This document shows, piece by piece, positions 1-5,014 of a DNA stretch of 5,014 nucleotides. This DNA is from JAFGPF01 sp964409485 (lineage in GTDB: Bacteria; Chloroflexota; Dehalococcoidia; Dehalococcoidales; RBG-16-60-22): assembly GCA_964409485.1 (NCBI GenBank), contig CAYPDM010000094.1, positions 1 to 5,014 on the forward strand, read 5' to 3'. The notes below the pieces were generated by a model. The model ran no database searches, was not told the origin of the DNA, and saw nothing but the letters and a program-made list of their open reading frames with translations. A program made the position numbers and the translations under genes. Numbering within the stretch: the first letter of the stretch is position 1; each line of letters starts with the position of its first letter.

Positions 1-624
1 AAGCCGTCGTTAGCCGAAGAGAAACTGCTAAAGTCGCGCGGCTACCTGTTCATCGCGGGGGTGGACGAGGTGGGGAGGGGAGCTTTGATGGGGCCGGTGG
101 TGGCCGCGGCGGTTATTCTGCCACCTAATTTCAAAGCGCGCTGGCGTTCTAAAGTGAGGGACAGCAAACAGCTGCGTCCGTCTCAACGTGAATATCTCTA
201 CGAGTATATTCGCGATGCGGCTATATCTTCAGGTATCGGCGCAGAATCCAACGATATTATCGATTCTATCGGCATAGCCAGAGCCACCCGTCTGGCAATG
301 ATATCGGCAATCAGACAGCTGACGCCGGAGCCCCAGTTTCTTCTCATCGATTATTTCCGCATCCCCGAGATATCTCTCCCGCAAAAGGGAATCGTCAACG
401 GCGACGGACTCTGTTTCTCGATAGCCTGCGCCTCGATAATAGCCAAGGTTACCCGCGACCGCATGGTGACGGAGATGGACATGGAATACCCCGGATACGG
501 TTTCGCCGGTCACAAGGGCTACGGCACCCGGGAGCATCTCAACAGCCTGCGGGAAAACGGCCCGTGCCGGCTTCACCGGCGGTCTTTCCGTCCGGTAAAT
601 CAGATGGCAGGTCAAGGCCTATGA
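1..624 (+). CDS. rnhB: Ribonuclease HII, 5' end cut by window edge
   Basis: RNase HII cuts the RNA strand of RNA/DNA hybrids and removes single ribonucleotides misincorporated into DNA, in the cytoplasm. The frame is open from base 1, and 207 residues are visible before TGA. Family length is about 200-225, so only a few N-terminal residues are missing. The signature IAGVDEVGRG is read through bases 52-81. A GTG at 61 lies inside this motif and cannot be the true start. The four acidic active-site residues are all present, in visible numbering: D22 and E23 (GVDE), D117 (LLIDYF) and D153 (VTRDR). The DSK motif (D54), the ASIIAKV stretch before D153, the GHKGYGT loop and the C-terminal HRRSF are typical. 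The stop overlaps the yraN start as ATGA, so the two genes are probably co-transcribed and translationally coupled. In many bacteria rplS and lepB lie upstream, but that cannot be seen here. Family assignment is very secure. Confidence 0.97.
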   Translation, partial: KPSLAEEKLLKSRGYLFIAGVDEVGRGALMGPVVAAAVILPPNFKARWRSKVRDSKQLRPSQREYLYEYIRDAAISSGIGAESNDIIDSIGIARATRLAMISAIRQLTPEPQFLLIDYFRIPEISLPQKGIVNGDGLCFSIACASIIAKVTRDRMVTEMDMEYPGYGFAGHKGYGTREHLNSLRENGPCRLHRRSFRPVNQMAGQGL

Positions 625-986
625 AACGGCGCGAAACCGGCATACTCGGGGAGAAACTGGCTGGCGATTTCCTGGGCAAGAACGGCTACAGTATCATCGA
701 GACCAACTACCGCTGTCCCGCCGGCGAGATTGACATAATTGCACAGCAGCGGGACACCCTGGTATTCATCGAAGTAAGAACGAAAAAAAGCCGGCGGTTC
801 GGCACCCCGGAGGAATCTATCACACCTGCCAAGATGGAAAAGTTGAGAACGGTGGCCGCCCACTACGGCCAGAACCGCAGTAATCTACCCGCCGCCTGGA
901 GAATCGACGTTGTCGCCATTGAGATGGATAACGCCGGTAAGGTATCACGCATTGAACTGATTGAAAACGCCGTAGAAGCGGCGTAA
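621..986 (+). CDS. yraN: UPF0102 family protein YraN, predicted nuclease-fold protein
   Basis: This is a 121-residue protein of the UPF0102/YraN family (usual length about 115-130). The family has a restriction-endonuclease-like fold and is commonly found next to rnhB; its biochemical role is not settled. The visible motifs are ETGILGEKLAGDFL near the N-terminus, the core GEIDII (E36, D38) and FIEVRTKK (E51). These form the D...ExK-like metal site of the fold, but the usual Lys of EVK is Arg53, a substitution also seen in relatives. The FGTPEESI and K71 region follows the family pattern. The ATG at 621 was chosen because it overlaps the rnhB stop as ATGA, gives family length, and leaves MKRRETGILGE as a standard N-terminus. 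An upstream in-frame GTG at 564 would add 19 residues read through rnhB, which is unlikely. A weak AGG at 609-611 may serve as ribosome binding site alongside coupling to rnhB. Confidence 0.93.
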   Translation: MKRRETGILGEKLAGDFLGKNGYSIIETNYRCPAGEIDIIAQQRDTLVFIEVRTKKSRRFGTPEESITPAKMEKLRTVAAHYGQNRSNLPAAWRIDVVAIEMDNAGKVSRIELIENAVEAA

Positions 987-996
987 CGCACTTATC

Positions 997-1025
997 TTTA
1001 CCTGACGATACGGCTATGCTAGAAT
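997..1025 (+). promoter_or_regulatory. Candidate sigma70-type promoter with extended -10 for the thiamin operon
   Basis: A -35 box TTTACC (997-1002, 4 of 6 to consensus) is followed by a 17-base spacer. The spacer ends in TGC and leads into a -10 box TAGAAT (1020-1025, 5 of 6), so TGCTAGAAT is a perfect extended -10 context. It lies in the 61-base gap between yraN and the next gene. The predicted start would fall near 1032, giving a very short leader of roughly 16 bases. That leaves no room for a TPP riboswitch. Confidence 0.7.
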
Positions 1026-1033
1026 TAACCACC

Positions 1034-1038
1034 GAGGG
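1034..1038 (+). promoter_or_regulatory. Ribosome binding site of the ThiD2-ThiE gene
   Basis: GAGGG sits 9 bases before the ATG at 1048. It supports that ATG as the start, which is also where the conserved family sequence begins. Confidence 0.7.
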
Positions 1039-1047
1039 AACACAGCC

Positions 1048-2109
1048 ATGAAAGCCGTTTTTAAAGACAAGCTCCGCATTATCGATGCCAATCTGAACCG
1101 GATTGGCGAAGGACTGCGCGTCATTGAAGAATTCGCCCGTCTCTCTCTTAACGACACGGTCATAACACAGAAGCTAAAGGATATGCGCCATGATATACTG
1201 AACGCGGGAGAAAAATTACAGGTGCAGCTAATCGACGCCAGAGACTCGCAGGGCGATGTCGGCGCCGACATGGAAGCGGCCGGACAGGAAAAACAACGTG
1301 ACATAAAAGAGACTATCATCGCCAATACCAGGCGCGTACAGGAATCGTTGAGAGTCATGGAAGAAACCGCCAAATCTCCGGAAATCCCGCTGGACACGGA
1401 TAAATACAGGCAGGCGCGATTTTCCCTGTATACGATTGAAAAAGAACTGCTTTCCAGGATGCTGCGTAAGGACAAGATAGCAAGATTGACCGGACTCTAC
1501 GTAATAATCGATACGGTATTTCTCAAGGGACGCAATCCGGTCGAAGTCGCCGAGCAGGCAATCAGGGGAGGCGCCCGGAACATACAGCTAAGAGATAAGA
1601 AACATGACACCGGGAAATGCATATCTATCGCGGAAGATTTACAAAAATTCTGCTTTAAACATGATGTACTGTTTATCGTCAACGACAGGCTCGATGTTGC
1701 CCTGGCATCCGGCGCCGACGGACTCCACGTAGGCCGCGACGACCTGCCCGTGGCATCGGCACGGCGGCTGCTGCCAATCGATAAGATACTTGGCGCTTCG
1801 GCGCGCACTGTGGAAGAAGCCGAAAGCGCTTACGCTAACGGCGCCGACTATATAGGAGTCGGCGCGATGTATGCCACCGCCACCAAAGAGAGAGCCGAGG
1901 TGGTAGGGCCTGTCAGAATAAAGGAGATACGTCGGACGATAGACTTGCCCATCGTGGCGATTGGTGGTATTAATAAGAGTAATCTCCGCAAGGTGTTCGA
2001 GGCCGGCGCTGATGCCGCCGCTGTAATCAGCGCCGTGATGGCAGCCGATGATATTGAAGAAACAACCAGACATCTGGTAAAAATAATCGAAGAGGAACAA
2101 AGTGAATAA
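1048..2109 (+). CDS. thiE: Bifunctional HMP-P kinase (ThiD2) / thiamin-phosphate synthase (ThiE)
   Basis: This 353-residue fusion would act in cytoplasmic thiamin synthesis. Residues about 8-138 match the ThiD2 domain, known as a monofunctional kinase that turns HMP-phosphate into HMP-pyrophosphate. The signs are RIIDANLNRIGEGLRVIEE (10-28), ARDSQGDVG (64-72), EKQRDIK (81-87) and ANTRRVQESLRVMEE (92-106). Residues about 147-350 are a ThiE TIM barrel that joins HMP-PP to thiazole phosphate and releases PPi. The signs are QLRDK (180-184), VNDRLDVALASGADGLHVG (211-229), Ser251 in GAS, GADYIGVG (265-272), TATK (277-280) and AIGGI (304-308). The phosphate loop reads GAMYATATK where well-studied ThiE proteins have GPIYPTETK, so two prolines are alanines. 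The same domain order occurs in cyanobacterial enzymes. The ATG is supported by a GAGGG site and an upstream promoter. The 3' end overlaps the next gene by 8 bases. Substrate channelling between the domains is inferred only. Confidence 0.93.
   Translation: MKAVFKDKLRIIDANLNRIGEGLRVIEEFARLSLNDTVITQKLKDMRHDILNAGEKLQVQLIDARDSQGDVGADMEAAGQEKQRDIKETIIANTRRVQESLRVMEETAKSPEIPLDTDKYRQARFSLYTIEKELLSRMLRKDKIARLTGLYVIIDTVFLKGRNPVEVAEQAIRGGARNIQLRDKKHDTGKCISIAEDLQKFCFKHDVLFIVNDRLDVALASGADGLHVGRDDLPVASARRLLPIDKILGASARTVEEAESAYANGADYIGVGAMYATATKERAEVVGPVRIKEIRRTIDLPIVAIGGINKSNLRKVFEAGADAAAVISAVMAADDIEETTRHLVKIIEEEQSE
2091..2096 (+). promoter_or_regulatory. Ribosome binding site supporting a GTG start at 2102
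   Basis: AGAGGA lies inside the last codons of the ThiD2-ThiE gene, 5 bases before GTG 2102. It decides the GTG start and means the two genes share an 8-base overlap, consistent with coupled translation. Confidence 0.65.
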
Positions 2110-3031
2110 TCTGGAATCGATATCGGAACAGGCACGTAGAGACCTATCGGCCAAGGATGAGGCCAGGGAAAAAATGCTGCCGCTCTGCCGCGATGCAATT
2201 CGTTATTGCAGCAACGCAATCCGCGCCGTTCACCGGCAGGAATTCGATAAAGCCGGGGAGTTAATCAGAACGGCCCGCAGTCTGCTGGACGACGCCGAAG
2301 AAGCGGTCAAGAATCATAGCGAGCTTAACAGTACCGGTGCGGTCAGGGACGCCCAGAAGGAGTTAGCCGAGGCTAATATCACACTGGCGCTGGTGACCGG
2401 AAAGAACCTGCCCAAACCCAAAGGACTGGGCGTCGGTACCGCCGCTTATCTTAACGGCCTCGGAGAAGCGGTCGGAGAAGTACGGCGATACCTGTTAGAC
2501 GCCATGCGGCGGGGAGACCTGTCACGGGGGGAGGAGCTTTTAACCATTATGGATGATGTTTACAGTGTCCTCGTTACCATAGATTTCCCGGATGCCGTTA
2601 CCGGCGGGCTGCGGCGTACTACCGATATGGTACGCGGCGTGCTGGAAAGGACCCGAAGCGACCTTACCCTGGCAATAAGACAGGATACACTGGAGAAGAA
2701 CCTGGAGAAGCTGCAGAAGCAGGACGGGGGTAAAGAAAAATCAACGCAGAAGAATACCCAGCCCAAGGAGGAAGAGACCGCTCATCATGACGAACCAGAC
2801 CTCGACAGTATTGAGCTGGAAATATATCGCCATTTATCCGACTGGAGGGACCATAAAGCCAACGAGGAAAACCTGGCGCCGTTCATTATTGCCCGTAATT
2901 CATGGCTGAAGCAGATTATCAAGCTGCGCCCGTCATCCATTAAGGAGCTATACGGTATCAAGGGCTTCGGGGAGAGAAGGGTAAACAAATACGGCAAGGA
3001 GATAATCGCCATTATCAACAAGGGGCGGTGA
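2102..3031 (+). CDS. Translin/TRAX-like (COG2178) protein with C-terminal HRDC domain
   Basis: This 309-residue soluble protein has no signal peptide or membrane segment. Residues about 15-200 are all-helical and match the archaeal/bacterial translin family: LPLCRDAIRYCSNAIRAVHR (26-45), AQKELAEA (84-91), AAYLNGLGEAVGEVRR (114-129), and DFPDAVTGGLRR with DMVRGVLERTRSDLTLAI (161-192). Eukaryotic translin binds single-stranded nucleic acid and forms the C3PO RNase with TRAX. The human TRAX catalytic residues E126, E129, D193 and E197 align by motif with E87, E90, E122 and E126 here, so an active nuclease is plausible. Residues about 196-235 are a charged, low-complexity linker. Residues about 236-308 are an HRDC domain (LSDWRDHKA, APFIIARNSWLKQI, RPSSIKELYGIKGFGE, KYGKEI), the nucleic-acid-binding module of RecQ and RNase D. 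A role in RNA or ssDNA processing is inferred; the substrate is unknown. It is second in an operon behind the thiamin gene. The domain calls are good; the function is not proven. Confidence 0.85.
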   Translation: MNNLESISEQARRDLSAKDEAREKMLPLCRDAIRYCSNAIRAVHRQEFDKAGELIRTARSLLDDAEEAVKNHSELNSTGAVRDAQKELAEANITLALVTGKNLPKPKGLGVGTAAYLNGLGEAVGEVRRYLLDAMRRGDLSRGEELLTIMDDVYSVLVTIDFPDAVTGGLRRTTDMVRGVLERTRSDLTLAIRQDTLEKNLEKLQKQDGGKEKSTQKNTQPKEEETAHHDEPDLDSIELEIYRHLSDWRDHKANEENLAPFIIARNSWLKQIIKLRPSSIKELYGIKGFGERRVNKYGKEIIAIINKGR

Positions 3032-3057
3032 TACTACTTTATATATATATCTTTTTA

Positions 3058-3086
3058 TTGACCCTGGAGGGGAATTATGATAAACT
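3058..3086 (+). promoter_or_regulatory. Candidate extended -10 promoter for hppA
   Basis: TTGACC (3058-3063, 5 of 6 to the -35 consensus) is separated by exactly 17 bases from TAAACT (3081-3086, 4 of 6). TGA directly precedes the -10, giving an extended -10 context like that of the promoter at 997-1025. Transcription would start near 3093, upstream of the terminator hairpin, leaving a leader of about 108 bases before hppA. The -10 is imperfect, so confidence is moderate. Confidence 0.45.
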
Positions 3087-3130
3087 GCCTTGAACCTGAT
3101 GGATAGAATGTCTTCTCGGATAAAGTGATT

Positions 3131-3163
3131 AAAAGGGGGTTGGTACGACCTCCTTTTATTTTT
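3131..3163 (+). terminator. Intrinsic (Rho-independent) terminator or attenuator before hppA
   Basis: AAAAGGGGGTTG (3131-3142) pairs with CGACCTCCTTTT (3146-3157). This makes a 12-base-pair stem with two G-U wobbles and a GTA loop (a 10-pair stem with a 7-base loop is the alternative). ATTTTT follows at 3158-3163. It is oriented for + strand transcripts. It could end the thiE-translin operon or, if the 3058-3086 promoter is real, act as an attenuator within the hppA leader. Confidence 0.75.
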
Positions 3164-3187
3164 ATACTGAAACGTAAAATAGTCACC

Positions 3188-3194
3188 AGGAGGT
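3188..3194 (+). promoter_or_regulatory. Strong Shine-Dalgarno of hppA, decides the start
   Basis: AGGAGGT is a near-ideal ribosome binding site. Two in-frame ATGs follow, at 3195 and 3201. The first is directly adjacent to the site and too close to be used, whereas ATG 3201 is at normal spacing (6 bases after AGGAGGT) and is preferred. Confidence 0.85.
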
Positions 3195-3200
3195 ATGCAT

Positions 3201-5014
3201 ATGGAAGAATGGGTTTTAAAATTACTGGTTATATTGGGCGCGGTTCTGGGTCTGGCTTTCGTTGGTTATCTGTCATTTAATATATTACGTGAAAGCGAAG
3301 GCAACCAGCGAATGAAGTCTATATCTATGGCCATACGGCAGGGCGCCATGGCTTTTTTACGTCGCGAATTCCTGACACTGTCGATATTCACGGTCGTTGT
3401 ATTTGTAGTCCTGGCTATTTTTATAGACCCCAAGCCGTATGTTGCCGTGGCCTATCTGGCCGGCACCGTCACGTCGGCTCTTTCCGGCTGGCTGGGCATG
3501 AATATCGCGACCAAGTCAAATGTCAGGACGGCTCATGCGGCCATCAACAGCTGGGCGAAAGGACTGAAAATAGCTTTCTCCAGCGGGGCCGTAATGGGCT
3601 TCTGCGTGGTCGGCCTGGGACTGCTGGGTCTGGCCATTATCTCTTTCATATGGAATGACAGCCATGTATGGCTCGGTTTTGCCTTCGGGGCGTCTTCGGT
3701 GGCGCTGTTCCTTAGAGCCGGCGGCGGTATCTTTACCAAGAGCGCCGATGTCGGCGCCGACCTCGTGGGCAAGGTGGAAGCGGGTATCCCCGAGGACGAC
3801 CCGCGCAATCCGGCGGTGATTGCCGATAATGTCGGTGACAACGTCGGCGACGTGGCCGGCATGGGCTCCGACCTTTACGAGTCGTACGTTTCGGCGATAG
3901 CGGCTTCGATGGTCCTCGGCGTACTCGTCCTGGGGATGACCGACGGCATGTTCCTGCCGCTGACGCTGGCGGCCGCAGGCATCGTGGCATCTATTATCGG
4001 GGCATTATCCGTCCGGCCAAAGGAAATAAAAGGCGCAGACTTCGAGAAACAGGTTGCCAAGGCGCATGCCACCATGAACACCGGCGTCTATGTCAGCAAT
4101 ATCCTGATGATAATCGCCAGCTTCTTCATCATCAGAGGGTTCACCGGCGAACTGAAACTCTTCTGGGCACTGATATCGGGTCTGGTGGCCGGCTTCCTGA
4201 TTTCGCTGGCCACGGAATACTTTACTTCCGCCGAACGTCCCCCCGCCAAGAGGATTGCCAAGTCCGCGGAAAGCGGGGCCGCCGTAGCCATTATCGACGG
4301 GCTTGCCACAGGCATGTTAAGTACGGTTTTGCCCGTTATCCTGGTGGTCATAGCCACCGTTCTCGCCTACCTCTTCGGCGGGTTGCTGGGCATCGCCATC
4401 GCGGCAATGGGAATGTTGATTAATCTGGGCATGCTGCTGGCCATGGACTGCTACGGTCCCATCGCCGATAACTCGGCGGGAATCGCCGAGATGGCCGGAC
4501 TGGGTAAAGACGTCAGGGAGCGCTGCGAGGCACTGGACGCCGTGGGTAACACCACGGCGGCTCTCGGCAAGGGTTTTGCCATCGCCTCGGCGGCGCTGGC
4601 GTCACTGGCCTGGCTGGCCACCTATTTCCAGGTCGTTCACCTGGAAGGCGGCATAGCCAGCCTGACCAATGTTGCCGTCATATCCGGCATTCTCATCGGT
4701 GGTATGCTTACCTTTATTTTCAGCGCGCTGGCCATGAGGGGAGTCAGCACGGGCGGTTTCGCCATCGTCAACGAGGTCAGGCGCCAGTTCCGTGAAATCA
4801 AGGGACTCCTGGAAGGCAAGGAGGGCGTAAAGCCGGACTACGTGGCCTGTGTCGACATCGCTACCAAGGTTGCCCTCAAATCCATGATAATCCCGGGCAT
4901 CCTGGTAATTGCCGTGCCCCTTATCATGGGATTTACGCTGGGTCCCGAAGCCGTGGCGGGACTGCTCGTTGGTGCGTTAGTGACGGGGTTCCTGATGGCG
5001 GTGATGATGGCCAA
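3201..5014 (+). CDS. hppA: K+-dependent ion-translocating membrane pyrophosphatase, 3' end cut by window edge
   Basis: This integral membrane enzyme couples PPi hydrolysis to export of H+ or Na+. The window shows 604 complete codons with no stop. The family is usually 660-760 residues, so the last helices and the second Asp/Lys cluster lie outside. Many hydrophobic segments are visible, the first at residues 5-27. The substrate site is intact: K180, DVGADLVGKVE (183-193), PEDDPRNPAVIADN (197-210) and VGDNVGDVAGMGSDL (211-225). Its D183, D187, D209, D213, D217 and D224 correspond to D253, D257, D279, D283, D287 and D294 of the mung bean enzyme. YGPIADN (D423), GNTT (N450) and GKG (K457) follow. 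Ala453 and Gly456 stand where K+-independent enzymes have Lys and Thr, so it should require K+. A Glu (E227) lies in GSDLYES, while the plant E301 position is Ser231; this pattern leaves the pumped ion, H+ or Na+, open. It has its own strong ribosome binding site and leader. Confidence 0.97.
   Translation, partial: MEEWVLKLLVILGAVLGLAFVGYLSFNILRESEGNQRMKSISMAIRQGAMAFLRREFLTLSIFTVVVFVVLAIFIDPKPYVAVAYLAGTVTSALSGWLGMNIATKSNVRTAHAAINSWAKGLKIAFSSGAVMGFCVVGLGLLGLAIISFIWNDSHVWLGFAFGASSVALFLRAGGGIFTKSADVGADLVGKVEAGIPEDDPRNPAVIADNVGDNVGDVAGMGSDLYESYVSAIAASMVLGVLVLGMTDGMFLPLTLAAAGIVASIIGALSVRPKEIKGADFEKQVAKAHATMNTGVYVSNILMIIASFFIIRGFTGELKLFWALISGLVAGFLISLATEYFTSAERPPAKRIAKSAESGAAVAIIDGLATGMLSTVLPVILVVIATVLAYLFGGLLGIAIAAMGMLINLGMLLAMDCYGPIADNSAGIAEMAGLGKDVRERCEALDAVGNTTAALGKGFAIASAALASLAWLATYFQVVHLEGGIASLTNVAVISGILIGGMLTFIFSALAMRGVSTGGFAIVNEVRRQFREIKGLLEGKEGVKPDYVACVDIATKVALKSMIIPGILVIAVPLIMGFTLGPEAVAGLLVGALVTGFLMAVMMA

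Larger units (their letters stand above)
3032..3200 (+). other. Non-coding leader region upstream of hppA
   Basis: This 169-base gap has no substantial ORF. In order it holds an alternating TA tract (3040-3050), a candidate promoter (3058-3086) overlapping a possible 9-codon leader ORF with its own GGAGG (3066-3070; ATG 3077 to TAG 3106), an intrinsic terminator (3131-3163), a lone -10-like TAAAAT (3175-3180), and the hppA ribosome binding site (3188-3194). It is clearly more AT-rich than the flanking genes, especially at 3038-3060 and 3154-3180. The layout suggests either a plain operon boundary or an attenuated leader. Confidence 0.6.

Noticed and set aside
61..63. GTG at 61 as the rnhB start
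   Set aside because: It falls inside the conserved GVDEVGRG motif, and the frame continues upstream with good homology (GYLFIAG), so the true start is outside the window.
564..623. Upstream GTG start for yraN at 564
   Set aside because: It would add 19 residues translated from the rnhB C-terminal region with no family match, while ATG 621 gives family length and a clean ATGA overlap.
967..984. 6-base-pair perfect hairpin ACGCCG/CGGCGT at the end of yraN
   Set aside because: The stem is short, lies within the last codons and is not followed by a proper T-run, so it is not supported as a terminator.
1014..2219. Minus-strand frames opposite the ThiD2-ThiE gene
   Set aside because: No recognisable protein family, and the + strand carries a full, conserved gene over the same bases.
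3085..3110. Sequence TTGAACCTGAT followed by GGATAGAATG, resembling the 3' core of a TPP riboswitch (ACCTGAT..GGATAATG)
   Set aside because: The CTGAGA core, the pairing 5' half and the closing GGGAA segment are absent, and the downstream gene hppA is not a thiamin gene. Probably chance, or at most a degenerate remnant; a covariance-model search for RF00059 would decide.
3099..3128. Second mini-ORF (MDRMSSRIK) in the hppA leader
   Set aside because: No ribosome binding site precedes its ATG, and nine codons are expected by chance.
3175..3180. TAAAAT as a -10 box for an hppA promoter downstream of the terminator
   Set aside because: No acceptable -35 at 16-18 bases and no extended -10. The start would fall next to the Shine-Dalgarno. 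It cannot be fully excluded, and if real it would make the terminator a simple operon end.
3195..3197. ATG at 3195 as the hppA start
   Set aside because: It directly abuts the AGGAGGT site, so spacing is too short; ATG 3201, two codons later, has normal spacing.
3533..4819. Several long open frames on the - strand opposite hppA
   Set aside because: They are low-complexity shadows of a GC-rich membrane-protein gene, without ribosome binding sites or recognisable domains; hppA covers the region with a clear family match.

Overview
The window reads entirely on the + strand. It carries five protein genes in three groups, two of them cut by the window edges. No tRNA, rRNA, CRISPR array, insertion sequence or phage gene was seen. 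Gene content and the extended -10 promoter style suggest an anaerobic, Dehalococcoidia-like member of the Chloroflexota. The main pointers are a ThiD2-ThiE fusion, a translin-family protein of the mostly archaeal COG2178 type, and a K+-dependent membrane pyrophosphatase. This assignment is an inference from gene families and is only moderately secure.

Bases 1-986 hold the end of a housekeeping operon: rnhB (ribonuclease HII, start lost off the left edge) followed by yraN (UPF0102), joined by an ATGA stop/start overlap. A good extended -10 promoter at 997-1025 then starts a second unit. Its first gene encodes a bifunctional thiamin enzyme, with an N-terminal ThiD2-type HMP-P kinase domain and a C-terminal ThiE thiamin-phosphate synthase domain. 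An 8-base overlap links it to the second gene, which encodes a translin/TRAX-like helical domain joined by a charged linker to a C-terminal HRDC domain. This second protein is the most interesting item in the window. It keeps glutamates at the positions of the TRAX RNase active site, and the HRDC domain gives it the general plan of a nuclease with a nucleic-acid-binding tail.

Bases 3032-3200 are a non-coding leader. It has a candidate promoter (3058-3086), an intrinsic terminator (3131-3163) and a strong ribosome binding site (3188-3194). If the promoter is real, the terminator lies inside the hppA leader and would act as an attenuator; if not, it simply ends the upstream operon. The 3' arm of the terminator also contains a perfect complement of the hppA Shine-Dalgarno sequence.

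From 3201 to the right edge runs hppA, an ion-pumping membrane pyrophosphatase of the K+-dependent type, with 604 complete codons visible. It would recover energy from pyrophosphate released by biosynthesis, including the PPi released by the ThiE reaction, although that metabolic link is general and not specific to this locus.
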